DNA of 8,944 nucleotides from Actinomycetota bacterium (GCA_022615295.1 JAKEHF010000031.1:1-8944); one strand, 5' to 3'; counted from the first letter of the stretch, positions 1-7,078 are shown. A program made the numbers and translations. The notes: generated by a model not told the origin, from the letters alone.

Positions 1-352
1 CCCCGAGCTCGAGCAGTTCAAGAAGCAACTCCACAAGCTGGTCAACGTGATCAAGGTCACCGAGCTCGACCCGAGCGAGGCCCTGGAGAGCGAGGTCATG
101 ATCGCCCGGGTCTCCTGTGACCCCTCGACCCGTGGCGAGATCGCCGACACCGCGGCCTTGTTCGGCGCACGGATGATCGACATGGGGACGTCGACTATCA
201 CGTTCGACATCTCGGGCAGTCCCGCTCATCTCGCCGCCTTCCTCGACCAGGTGCGGCCCTACGGGATCGTCGACCTCGTCAAGTCGGGGCGGGTCGCCTT
301 GAAACGCCAGTCCGACGTGACCCCCGCCCTCGTCAAGGGAGCAAGCCGATGA
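1..352 (+). CDS. ilvN: Acetohydroxyacid synthase small (regulatory) subunit, C-terminal part
   Basis: This is the regulatory subunit of acetohydroxyacid synthase, which stimulates the catalytic subunit IlvB and confers valine feedback inhibition at the first common step of valine, leucine and isoleucine synthesis. The reading frame is open from base 2, giving 116 visible residues; the 5' end is outside the window. The visible part begins with QLHKLVNVIKV, the end of the N-terminal ACT domain, and continues through the C-terminal domain (for example DTAALFGARMIDMG and RPYGIVDLVKSGRVALKR). The GTG at 47 is internal and not the start, because the family pattern continues upstream of it. Full-length homologues are about 160-170 residues, so roughly the first 50 are missing. 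The stop (TGA, 350-352) overlaps the ATG of a short putative leader ORF. ilvC often follows ilvN, but here leuA follows. Confidence 0.93.
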   Translation, partial: PELEQFKKQLHKLVNVIKVTELDPSEALESEVMIARVSCDPSTRGEIADTAALFGARMIDMGTSTITFDISGSPAHLAAFLDQVRPYGIVDLVKSGRVALKRQSDVTPALVKGASR

Positions 353-396
353 GGGCCACTCTCGCGATTACGCGGCCGCTCGGCCGACTCAGATAG
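349..396 (+). CDS. Putative 15-residue leader peptide of the leu genes
   Basis: A 15-codon ORF, MRATLAITRPLGRLR, runs from ATG 349 to TAG 394-396. Its ATG overlaps the ilvN stop as ATGA, the same junction style as the leu genes downstream. A Shine-Dalgarno-like AAGGGAG (335-341) lies 7 bases upstream. The peptide has three leucine codons, all CTC (361, 379, 388), and one isoleucine codon (ATT, 367). The stop abuts a hairpin at 396-428. Leader peptides before leuA are known in actinobacteria, which makes an attenuation or coupling role plausible. Against it, the leucines are not consecutive, CTC is a common codon in this DNA, and such a short ORF can arise by chance. It could also simply keep ribosomes coupled between ilvN and leuA. 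No homologue can be checked here. Confidence 0.35.
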   Translation: MRATLAITRPLGRLR

Positions 397-428
397 CCGG
401 GCGGCCACCCAGGAGAAGGCCACCCGGC
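396..428 (+). promoter_or_regulatory. Hairpin in the ilvN-leuA leader
   Basis: Bases 396-406 and 418-428 form an 11-pair GC-rich stem with one C-A mismatch (402/422) around an 11-base loop. The hairpin begins at the last base of the short leader ORF stop. The left arm (402-406, CGGCC) could instead pair with GGCCG at 374-378 or 382-386 inside the leader ORF, so mutually exclusive folds are possible. No U-tract follows, so this is not a standard intrinsic terminator. If functional, it would more likely affect translation or Rho access. The structure is visible; its role is inferred. Confidence 0.4.
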
Positions 429-449
429 GACGAACAACTCTCACCCACC

Positions 450-460
450 AAGGAGCGGAC
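450..460 (+). promoter_or_regulatory. leuA ribosome binding site
   Basis: AAGGAG at 450-455 sits 5 bases before the leuA ATG and fixes that start. The overlapping GAGCGG (453-458) is perfectly complementary to CCGCTC at 376-381 within the putative leader ORF, so the site could be masked by a long-range six-base pairing. That masking is speculative. Confidence 0.7.
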
Positions 461-1666
461 ATGGACAATCAAGAAAGAGAACGAGTACAGATCTTCGATA
501 CGACGCTGCGTGACGGCGAACAGGCCCCGGGGATCGCCCTCGACCCCGACAAGAAGGTGGAGATCGCCCACCAGCTCGCCCGTCTCGGCGTCGACGTCAT
601 CGAGGCCGGTTTCCCGGTGTCCTCGCCGGGAGACTTCGAGGCGGTGCGTCGGATCGCCGCCGAGGTCCACGGGCCGGTGATCGCCGCCCTGGCGCGTGCC
701 GAGGAGGACGACATCGACCGCGCCTGGCAGGCCCTGGCCCCGGCGGAGAGGTCGAGGATCCACATCTTTCTCGCTACATCCCCGATCCACATGGAGCACA
801 AGCTGCGGATGAGCCCCGAGGAGGTGCTCACCGCGGTGAAGCGGAGCGTGGGTCGGGCCGCCGAGTACACCGCCGTCGAGTACTCCCCCGAGGACGCCAC
901 CCGATCCGACCCCGACTTCGTGGTGGCGGCATGTCGCGCCGCAGTTGACGTTGGGGCCACGACGATCAACATCCCCGACACGGTGGGGTACGCCACCCCA
1001 TTCGAGTACGCCAAGCTGATCGAGCGGGTCGTGACCGAGGTGAAGGAGGGTAGGGAGGACGTGGTCATCTCCACCCACTGCCACAACGACCTCGGTCTCG
1101 CCGTGGCCAACTCGCTCGCCGCCGTTCATGCGGGAGCCCGCCAGGTAGAGGGGGCGATAAACGGGATCGGTGAACGTGCGGGGAACACGTCCACCGAGGA
1201 GATCATCATGGCCCTCAAGGTGCGCAGTGACGTCTTCGGGGTGGAGCTGGGCGTCACCACCGAGGAGATCTACGAGTCGTCCCGTCTCGTCTCGGAGCGC
1301 ACCGGCTACCCGGTGCAGTTCAACAAGGCCGTGGTGGGCCGGAATGCCTTCGCCCACGAGTCGGGCATACATCAGCACGGTGTGCTGCGTCGTCGGGAGA
1401 CCTACGAGATCATGGACCCGACGTCCGTGGGGTTCGCCGGGTCGTCACTGGTCATGGGGAAGCACTCCGGTCGCGCCGCTTTCCGCCACGCCCTGGACCG
1501 TCTCGGCGTCGAGCTCGGCAACGGCGCCTTCGACAAGGCGTTCTCCCGCATGAAGCAGGTAGCCGACCACAGCGGCGAGGTCTCCGACGCCCAACTGATG
1601 ACGATCGTCGACGAGGTGGTCGCCGGGACCGAGATCTTGCAGGGAGTCGCCGACTCGTTCCGGTGA
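461..1666 (+). CDS. leuA: 2-isopropylmalate synthase lacking the C-terminal regulatory domain
   Basis: This enzyme condenses acetyl-CoA with 2-ketoisovalerate to give 2-isopropylmalate, the committed step of leucine synthesis, in the cytoplasm. The TIM-barrel signature is complete: DTTLRDGEQ (R17, D18), the LeuA-specific RIHIFLATSPIHMEHKL (99-115), HCHND (H206, H208) and NGIGERAGN (N242). D18, H206, H208 and N242 are the expected divalent metal ligands. FNKAVVGRNAFAHESGIHQ and GKHSGR mark the linker subdomains. The protein stops at 401 residues, whereas leucine-regulated LeuA is about 510-520; the roughly 120-residue allosteric domain is absent. This is not an end-of-window effect, because leuB begins at the stop (GTGA overlap). 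A homocitrate or citramalate synthase is an alternative for short relatives, but the barrel sequence and the leuBCD neighbours favour LeuA. Confidence 0.93.
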   Translation: MDNQERERVQIFDTTLRDGEQAPGIALDPDKKVEIAHQLARLGVDVIEAGFPVSSPGDFEAVRRIAAEVHGPVIAALARAEEDDIDRAWQALAPAERSRIHIFLATSPIHMEHKLRMSPEEVLTAVKRSVGRAAEYTAVEYSPEDATRSDPDFVVAACRAAVDVGATTINIPDTVGYATPFEYAKLIERVVTEVKEGREDVVISTHCHNDLGLAVANSLAAVHAGARQVEGAINGIGERAGNTSTEEIIMALKVRSDVFGVELGVTTEEIYESSRLVSERTGYPVQFNKAVVGRNAFAHESGIHQHGVLRRRETYEIMDPTSVGFAGSSLVMGKHSGRAAFRHALDRLGVELGNGAFDKAFSRMKQVADHSGEVSDAQLMTIVDEVVAGTEILQGVADSFR

Positions 1667-2715
1667 GCTACCGGATCTGCGTCGTGCCCGGCGACGGGAC
1701 CGGGCCCGAGGTCGTGGCGGAGGCCATGAAGGTGGTGACCGCCGCCGGGGCCAGACACGGCTTCGACTGCCAGGCGACCTACCTCGACCTCGGTGGGGAG
1801 CGTTATCTCCGCACGGGTGAAACCCTCACCGGAGCGGACCTCGAAGTGATGCGGGGAAGCGATGCCATCCTCTTCGGGGCCGTCGGTCATCCCGATGTGA
1901 AGCCGGGGATCCTGGAGCAGGAGATACTGCTCAGACTGCGCCGGGAGCTCGACCAGTACATCAACCTGAGACCGGTGAAGCTCCACCCCGGGGTGCACAG
2001 CCCGATCGCCGATGTCAAACCCGAAGATGTCGACATGGTCGTGGTCAGGGAGAACACGGAGGGCCTCTACTCCGGAAAGGGGAGCTTCACCGCCAAGGAC
2101 TCCCCCTTCGAGGTGGCGGTTCAGGAGTCGGTGAACACCAGGTTCGCGGTCGAGCGGTGCGTCCGCTTCGCCTTCGACCTCGCCTCACACCGGCCCGACC
2201 GGCACATCACGCTCTGTGGCAAGACCAACGTCCTCACCTACGCCTGGGACCTCTGGGCCCGGGTCTTCGATCAGGTCGGCTCGGAGTACCCCGATGTCAC
2301 CAGGGCATACGCCCACGTCGACGCGGCATGTCTGTGGATGGTGGAGGACCCGGCGAGATTCGACGTGATCGTCACCGACAACATGTTCGGAGACATCATC
2401 ACCGACCTGGGCGCGGCGATCCAGGGTGGTCTGGGTATCGCCGCCGGGGCGAACATGAACCCGGGTGGCGTCTCGATGTTCGAGCCGATCGGCGGCACCG
2501 CCCCCGGGTTCGAGGGCAGCGGCAAGATCAACCCGCTGGCGGCGATAGGCGCCGCCGCGATGATGCTGGCGACCCTGGGCGAGGCCGACGCCGCCCGTAG
2601 AGTCGAAGAGGCCGTCGCCGCAGTCGCCGGCAGTCTCCCCTCGTTGCGTGCCGGTCAGATGGGGATGACCACCACCGAGGTGGGTGACCGGGTGGCCGAT
2701 ATGGTGGCGGGATGA
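1663..2715 (+). CDS. leuB: 3-isopropylmalate dehydrogenase
   Basis: This cytoplasmic enzyme oxidises and decarboxylates 3-isopropylmalate to 2-ketoisocaproate. At 350 residues it has the normal family length. Substrate residues are present: R93 and R103 in [16 protein letters not shown]129 and Y136 in [13 protein letters not shown], and K187 in GKTNVL. Metal-binding aspartates are D220, D244 and D248 ([15 protein letters not shown]). The overall pattern resembles actinobacterial LeuB. The nucleotide-binding loop is unusual: the family's HGSAPD reads GGTAPG (277-282), losing the histidine and the aspartate that normally contacts the NAD ribose. The GTG start at 1663 overlaps the leuA stop and has no well-placed Shine-Dalgarno (GGGAG is about 16 bases away), so translation probably depends on coupling to leuA. 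Another member of the isocitrate/isopropylmalate dehydrogenase family is possible but unlikely given the operon. Confidence 0.92.
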   Translation: MSYRICVVPGDGTGPEVVAEAMKVVTAAGARHGFDCQATYLDLGGERYLRTGETLTGADLEVMRGSDAILFGAVGHPDVKPGILEQEILLRLRRELDQYINLRPVKLHPGVHSPIADVKPEDVDMVVVRENTEGLYSGKGSFTAKDSPFEVAVQESVNTRFAVERCVRFAFDLASHRPDRHITLCGKTNVLTYAWDLWARVFDQVGSEYPDVTRAYAHVDAACLWMVEDPARFDVIVTDNMFGDIITDLGAAIQGGLGIAAGANMNPGGVSMFEPIGGTAPGFEGSGKINPLAAIGAAAMMLATLGEADAARRVEEAVAAVAGSLPSLRAGQMGMTTTEVGDRVADMVAG

Positions 2716-4181
2716 GCGGCAGGACCCTTTTCGAGAAGGTTTGGGACGAGCACGTGGTGCACAGCCCTCTCCAGGACGCAGCTCGACTCGATGCCCTGGC
2801 CGAGAGTGGCGTGAGCAGCGAGGAGGCCAAGCTGGGTGAGCGCCAGGAGCTCCTTTACATCGACCTCCACCTCATCCACGAGGTCACGTCACCGCAGGCG
2901 TTCGAGGGCCTCCGCCTCGCCGGTCGGAAGGTGAGGCGGCCCGACCGCACGTTGGCCACCGTCGACCACAACGTGCCAACCATCGCCCGCGACCAGCCCA
3001 ACCCCGACCTCCTCTCAGCAACCCAACTCGAGGTGATGCGTCGGAACGCCCGCGACTTCGGTGTCACCCTCTTCGACATGTTCGACCCCCGCCAAGGCAT
3101 CGTTCACATCATCGGGCCTGAGCAGGGCTTCACTCAGCCGGGCATGACGATCGTCTGCGGGGACAGCCACACCTCGACGCATGGCGCCTTTGGTGCCCTG
3201 GCTTTCGGGATCGGGACCTCCGAAGTCGAGCACGTGCTCGCCACCCAGACCCTGCGGCAGACAAAGCCCAAGACCATGGCGGTCGAGGTCGGAGGCCGGC
3301 TTGGGCCCGGTATCACCGCCAAAGACCTGATCCTGGCAATCATCAATCACATCGGCGTGCACGGCGGGATCGGGCACGTCATCGAGTATCGCGGTGAGGT
3401 GATCCGCAATCTCTCGATGGAGGGCCGCATGACCGTCTGCAACATGTCGATCGAGGCGGGTGCCCGCGCCGGTCTCATCGGCCCCGACGAGACCACCTAT
3501 CTCTACATGAAGGGCCGCCCCCAAGCTCCCCGCGGCGACCACTGGGAGAGGGCAGTGGAGCGCTGGCGGGATCTCCCCACGGACCCCGATGCGGTCTTCG
3601 ACAGAACGGTGGAGTTGGACGGCTCGGCGATCATGCCCTACGTCACGTGGGGGACGAACCCTGCGCAGAGCGTGCCGGTCGACGGCCATGTCCCCGACCC
3701 GGAGACGGTGCCGGACGAACAAAGGGAGTCGGCTATTCGCGCGCTCAACTACATGGACCTGACGCCGGGGACACCGATCCGCGAGATCACGATCGATCGT
3801 GTCTTCCTGGGATCTTGTACCAACGGACGGATCGAGGACCTGAGGGCGGCAGCCGCCGTCGTCAGCGGGAGAAAGGTCGCCCCCGGGGTCAGCGCGATGG
3901 TCGTGCCGGGGTCGGGTCTGGTCAAGCGTCAAGCAGAGGAGGAGGGCCTCGCTGACATCTTCATCGCCGCCGGATTCGAGTGGAGGGACGCCGGGTGCTC
4001 GATGTGTCTTGGGATGAACCCAGACATCCTGCTCCCCGGGGAGAGATGCGCGTCGACGTCGAATCGGAACTTCGAGGGAAGACAGGGGCCGGGGGGTCGT
4101 ACCCATCTGGTCAGTCCCGAGATGGCGGCCGCCGCGGCCGTGGCCGGGCATTTCGTGGATGTCCGGGAGGTGACAGGTTGA
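2712..4181 (+). CDS. leuC: 3-isopropylmalate dehydratase large subunit
   Basis: This is the iron-sulfur subunit of isopropylmalate isomerase, which with LeuD converts 2-isopropylmalate to 3-isopropylmalate. Aconitase-family motifs are intact: [19 protein letters not shown] (150-168), FLGSCTNGR with C369, and [10 protein letters not shown] with C429 and C432; these three cysteines ligate the 4Fe-4S cluster. The length is 489 residues against about 466 in E. coli. Most of the excess is an N-terminal insertion (about residues 17-46) between WDEHVV and LLYID, where the E. coli protein has only 8 residues. The ATG start overlaps the leuB stop as ATGA. The upstream GGTGG is a weak ribosome site, so coupling to leuB is likely. 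Confidence 0.96.
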   Translation: MSGRTLFEKVWDEHVVHSPLQDAARLDALAESGVSSEEAKLGERQELLYIDLHLIHEVTSPQAFEGLRLAGRKVRRPDRTLATVDHNVPTIARDQPNPDLLSATQLEVMRRNARDFGVTLFDMFDPRQGIVHIIGPEQGFTQPGMTIVCGDSHTSTHGAFGALAFGIGTSEVEHVLATQTLRQTKPKTMAVEVGGRLGPGITAKDLILAIINHIGVHGGIGHVIEYRGEVIRNLSMEGRMTVCNMSIEAGARAGLIGPDETTYLYMKGRPQAPRGDHWERAVERWRDLPTDPDAVFDRTVELDGSAIMPYVTWGTNPAQSVPVDGHVPDPETVPDEQRESAIRALNYMDLTPGTPIREITIDRVFLGSCTNGRIEDLRAAAAVVSGRKVAPGVSAMVVPGSGLVKRQAEEEGLADIFIAAGFEWRDAGCSMCLGMNPDILLPGERCASTSNRNFEGRQGPGGRTHLVSPEMAAAAAVAGHFVDVREVTG

Positions 4182-4768
4182 GAGTCGTGTCTGTGGTGGC
4201 CGGCCGGGTCATCCCCATGGACAGGGCCAACGTCGACACCGATCAGATCATCCCCGCACGACACCTCAAGCGGATCGAGCGCACCGGTTATGGGCCGTTC
4301 GCATTCGAGGCGTGGCGCCGCGATCCCGGCTTCGTGCTCAATGACCCCCGATACGAAGGGGCCAAAGTCATGATCACCGGACGAAACTTCGGCTCGGGCT
4401 CGAGCAGAGAGCACGCCGTTTGGGCGCTGGAGGGGTTGGGTATCCAAGCCCTCATCGGTGAGAGCTTCGCCGACATCTTCAAGAGCAATTGCTTCCATGG
4501 AGGGATCCTCACCATCGAGCTGCCCGGGGCCGACATCGACTTTCTCGTGTCGAAGTGTCGGTCTGAGCCCGAGACGGAGATCATCATCGACCTGCCCGCG
4601 GAGACAGTGAGCCTGGCAGACGGCTCCTGGGAACGGACGTTTCAAGTCGACCCGTTCCGCAAGTATCGCCTTCTCCGTGGTCTCGACGACATCACCATGA
4701 CCCTCGAATACGAAGCGGACATCACTGCTTTCGAGCGCGCCACAGGGCAGGCCGCGACCGACGTCTAG
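4178..4768 (+). CDS. leuD: 3-isopropylmalate dehydratase small subunit
   Basis: This swivelling-domain subunit completes the LeuCD isomerase. The chosen start is TTG 4178, which overlaps the leuC stop as TTGA and lies 7 bases after GGAGG (4166-4170). It gives a 196-residue protein, the normal family length. A longer frame is open upstream, but it would run inside leuC and add non-homologous sequence. GTG at 4187, 4193 or 4196 is possible but worse spaced. Family motifs are [17 protein letters not shown] near the N-terminus, [11 protein letters not shown] (70-80), SFADIFKSN (96-104) and the C-terminal [13 protein letters not shown]. The stop TAG shares its bases with the stop of the convergent acyltransferase gene, and no terminator hairpin is seen after it. 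Confidence 0.95.
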   Translation: MRVVSVVAGRVIPMDRANVDTDQIIPARHLKRIERTGYGPFAFEAWRRDPGFVLNDPRYEGAKVMITGRNFGSGSSREHAVWALEGLGIQALIGESFADIFKSNCFHGGILTIELPGADIDFLVSKCRSEPETEIIIDLPAETVSLADGSWERTFQVDPFRKYRLLRGLDDITMTLEYEADITAFERATGQAATDV

Positions 4769-5811
4769 TAGGCGTCGGGGTCGTCGAAGGGCTCGGCGGT
4801 CTGGGCGAGCCGGCCGGATATCCAGGCGTCGATCTCGGCCCACATGTCGAACAGCCACGTCTCCTGGTGCTCCGGCGGTGGAATCCGCTCTGCCGGGATA
4901 TGCCAGATCTTGACATGGACCTCGGTTCCCATGGGCATCCCCCGCCAGATGTCCCCCATCGTCTCGAATGTCTCCAGACCGGCGTGGCCCACGAAGAACA
5001 CGTCAGAAGGCGACGGGGCTGCGGCGAGGGCAGTCTTGACCCCTGTGGACCGTGGGGGAAGGGTGTTCTTGAGGCTCTGGGCGCGCTCGGCGAGATCCGG
5101 TCTCCCGATCTCCATCAGCTTCTCGATGGAGCGGAGGTGACGTTTCACCGTGTAGTTCCCACCCTCGGGGAAGATGACGAAGGCGTCGTGCATCCCCATC
5201 GTGGCCGACATGCCGGCGATGGTCCGCAGCAGGCCCTCGCCTCTCTCTGCGGAGGGGACGAACGCGCTGGGAAGACGGTTGAGCATGACGTCGATTGCCG
5301 GGTCCCACTGGAGGAACTCCTTGAGGACGATCCTGGGGTTCCTCCGGAACTGGTTGGCGAGACCGTCCATTAGGAGGAAGGAGTCGCCGGGCCCGGCATG
5401 ACGACTGAGAACGAGGATGCTGCGGGTCCGCACCTCTCCCATGGTCCGCGGCGGCGGCCCCTCGCGTATCAGCGACACCTTGAAGGTGAACTTGGCGCTG
5501 GCGACCACACGTCGCAGCATCCAGCGGAGCAGGCGATAGTGGCTCTCTTGCCAGAAGGGTGTGCGCAACCTCACCCCGAGCCCCGAGGCGACCCAAAAGA
5601 CGAACATGGCCACCAGGACGAGTGCCTCCACGCCCACATAGAGGAAGAGGAACCACACGATGCGGAGGATCCTCCACTTGCCGGGCACGTAGCGGGAGAG
5701 GAAGGCGGCCACTACCACCACGAGAGGCAGGCTGACCGCGGCGAGGACGACACCGGCGACGAAGGCGGGGGCGATCAGCACCCGCCGCAGCCATCGTGGG
5801 GGCGGTCTCAC
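4765..5811 (-). CDS. PlsC-like membrane acyltransferase
   Basis: This looks like a lysophospholipid/glycerolipid acyltransferase of the PlsC (LPLAT) superfamily, probably moving an acyl chain onto a lyso-lipid at the inner membrane face. Two hydrophobic N-terminal segments (about residues 11-38 and 48-77) should anchor it. The catalytic HX4D motif is HAGPGD (H138, D143) and the acceptor-binding motif is FPEGGNYT (214-221), in the correct order and spacing. Later LPPRSTGVKTALAAAP (251-266) fits the final conserved block. The length is 348 residues, longer than minimal PlsC (about 240), through the membrane segments and a C-terminal extension. The GTG start overlaps the stop of the upstream patatin-like gene (GTGA), with GGGAGG 10 bases before it. 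The specific substrate cannot be told; it need not be the housekeeping PlsC. Confidence 0.85.
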   Translation of the reverse strand: MRPPPRWLRRVLIAPAFVAGVVLAAVSLPLVVVVAAFLSRYVPGKWRILRIVWFLFLYVGVEALVLVAMFVFWVASGLGVRLRTPFWQESHYRLLRWMLRRVVASAKFTFKVSLIREGPPPRTMGEVRTRSILVLSRHAGPGDSFLLMDGLANQFRRNPRIVLKEFLQWDPAIDVMLNRLPSAFVPSAERGEGLLRTIAGMSATMGMHDAFVIFPEGGNYTVKRHLRSIEKLMEIGRPDLAERAQSLKNTLPPRSTGVKTALAAAPSPSDVFFVGHAGLETFETMGDIWRGMPMGTEVHVKIWHIPAERIPPPEHQETWLFDMWAEIDAWISGRLAQTAEPFDDPDAY

Positions 5812-6650
5812 ACTCGGGCTACGCCTCCCAGATACTCCGACGACGCCACGTAGGCGGTCTCGATCAGCGTGGATGTATCGCTGGTGTCACGCCAACGAAG
5901 CTGACGTCTGTCGTCGAAAGCGACCGGGTTGCCGGAGGGAAGGAGATGGACCTCGACACCGGCGGGGAGATTGGCCATGGTGGTGGCGAAGCGATGACGT
6001 CGGGCGATCTCGAACGAGATGAGCGCCGCCTCGTGGAGCCGATGCGGGGGCCGGAGGGGGCTCTCCATCCGTCCAACCTGGAGGACGTAGACCACCTCTG
6101 CCCCGAGCTCCACCGCCCTGGTAAGAGGTACCGAGTTGACTAGGCCCCCGTCGTAGAAGTGCTCACCGGCGATCTCGACCGGTGGGAAGAGCGCGGGGAC
6201 CGCCGAGGACGCCAGCATCGCGTCGACCAGGGGGCCCGTGGTGAACCAGTGCTCTGCGGCGCGCTCGATGCAAGCGGCCACGCATTGGAAGGGGATGACG
6301 AGATCCTCGATCAGCTTGTCGGGACGGTGGACCCGTTCGACGATCACCCGGATCTCCGATGTCTCATGGATCGCCGGTTTGAGGGTGGCGACGTTGCGCA
6401 CGCGGTCGACAAAGCCGCCCCGGAAGAGATCGGCGCCGGACACCTCCTCCCAGAAGCCGGCAAGCCGGCTCACCCCGGACGGACCTGGGTCGTCGGCTAT
6501 GACCGAGCCGTTGAGGGCGCCAATCGAGGTGCCGAGCACGATGTCGGGGACGATGCCCACCTCCCCGAGGGCCTTGAGCATGCCGACCTCGACCGCACCC
6601 CATCGACCCCCTCCACCGAGGACGAAGGCGGTCCGCACCGCCTCGCTCAA
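5808..6650 (-). CDS. Patatin-like phospholipase
   Basis: This is a patatin/RssA-type serine lipid hydrolase that probably cleaves acyl esters of phospholipids or other lipids with a Ser-Asp dyad. The oxyanion loop is GGGGRWGAVEVGM (12-24), the nucleophile elbow is GTSIG (Ser42), and the catalytic aspartate lies in FYDGG (Asp167). ASSAVPALFPP (148-158) is also typical. No signal peptide or membrane segment is seen, so it is probably cytoplasmic or peripheral. The start is TTG 6650, overlapping the upstream SnoaL-like stop (TTGA) and following GGAGGAG (6656-6662) by about 6 bases. That gives 280 residues and begins just before the domain. A longer open frame to 6881 adds only low-complexity Arg/Gly sequence antisense-like to the neighbouring gene and is rejected. 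Confidence 0.88.
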   Translation of the reverse strand: MSEAVRTAFVLGGGGRWGAVEVGMLKALGEVGIVPDIVLGTSIGALNGSVIADDPGPSGVSRLAGFWEEVSGADLFRGGFVDRVRNVATLKPAIHETSEIRVIVERVHRPDKLIEDLVIPFQCVAACIERAAEHWFTTGPLVDAMLASSAVPALFPPVEIAGEHFYDGGLVNSVPLTRAVELGAEVVYVLQVGRMESPLRPPHRLHEAALISFEIARRHRFATTMANLPAGVEVHLLPSGNPVAFDDRRQLRWRDTSDTSTLIETAYVASSEYLGGVARV

Positions 6651-7006
6651 GCCGTCTCCTCCTCGATGTACCACTCGGTGAAGTCGTAGCACCGCCCCTC
6701 GTCGTCGAAGCGGATGACAAAGAGGTTCCGATAGCTCAGTGGCGGGTCGTAGTAACGGGTCCGGGCGGTGACCACCGCCACCTCCTCGTCCTCGACGAGG
6801 GGCACCCACTCGAACTCCCAGTTGTCCTCCTGGTCGTCGATATCCATCCATCGGCGCACGATCTCGTCGGCACCCTCCCACTCGCCGTCGGCGGTCTGAG
6901 GGTCGTAGACCGCATCAGGGGTGAACAGAGCGGCGATGTGCTCGGGGTCGTTGCTGCTCCAGGCGAGGATGTAGCCGTCCATCCAACGGTCGAGACGCTC
7001 ACTCAT
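6647..7006 (-). CDS. SnoaL/NTF2-like domain protein
   Basis: A 119-residue single-domain protein of the SnoaL-like/NTF2-like fold. The helix-loop signature is DGYILAWSSNDPEHIAALF followed by TPDAVYDP, then W-rich strands and a closing FTEWYIEEE. Such cone-shaped barrels bind small hydrophobic molecules or act as isomerases or hydrolases, but no catalytic residues can be assigned and the function is unknown. ATG 7006 is chosen because the domain starts there; the upstream open frame to 7201 would run across the divergent promoter region and into the RRM gene. No Shine-Dalgarno is visible before 7006, but a TACCTT -10-like hexamer lies 8 bases upstream, so the mRNA may be leaderless. It is the first gene of the three-gene minus-strand lipid cluster. 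Confidence 0.78.
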   Translation of the reverse strand: MSERLDRWMDGYILAWSSNDPEHIAALFTPDAVYDPQTADGEWEGADEIVRRWMDIDDQEDNWEFEWVPLVEDEEVAVVTARTRYYDPPLSYRNLFVIRFDDEGRCYDFTEWYIEEETA

Positions 7007-7014
7007 GTTCAATG

Positions 7015-7020
7015 AAGGTA
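7015..7020 (-). promoter_or_regulatory. Possible -10 element for a leaderless SnoaL-like gene
   Basis: On the minus strand TACCTT fits the actinobacterial TANNNT -10 pattern and ends 8 bases before the ATG at 7006, so transcription would begin at or next to the start codon. No convincing -35 is seen. The missing Shine-Dalgarno agrees with leaderless initiation. Confidence 0.3.
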
Positions 7021-7078
7021 GCGGCCCGCCGGCCCCGAGATAACGGGAGAATCCGACTCCTCTCGTGCCGGAGGCGGG

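Noticed and set aside
372..379. GCGGCCGC palindrome as an operator
   Set aside because: It is a short GC-only palindrome expected by chance in this DNA, with no second copy or known regulator site.
396..428. Intrinsic terminator between ilvN and leuA
   Set aside because: The hairpin is strong, but GACGAACAACTC follows it instead of a T-run, so it is kept only as a possible regulatory structure.
389..1378. Long minus-strand open frame (329 codons) opposite leuA
   Set aside because: It is antisense to a clear leuA, has no recognisable domain and has His/Gly/Arg/Asp-rich composition typical of reversed GC-rich coding DNA.
3015..4151. 378-codon minus-strand open frame opposite leuC
   Set aside because: It is fully antisense to a well-conserved leuC, and its composition shows no motif or signal.
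3980..4177. Upstream in-frame extension of leuD
   Set aside because: The extra 66 residues lie within leuC and match no LeuD. TTG 4178 has the overlap and the well-spaced Shine-Dalgarno.
3929..4858. 309-codon minus-strand open frame across leuC/leuD
   Set aside because: It is antisense to leuD and the leuC end and overlaps the acyltransferase gene in another frame; no domain is visible.
5398..5853. Plus-strand open frames within the acyltransferase and patatin region (also 6159-6689)
   Set aside because: These are antisense shadows of genes with intact catalytic motifs and show no ribosome site or domain of their own.
6651..6881. Upstream extension of the patatin-like gene
   Set aside because: The 77 extra residues are low-complexity Arg/Gly and overlap the SnoaL-like coding region; the ribosome site points to TTG 6650.
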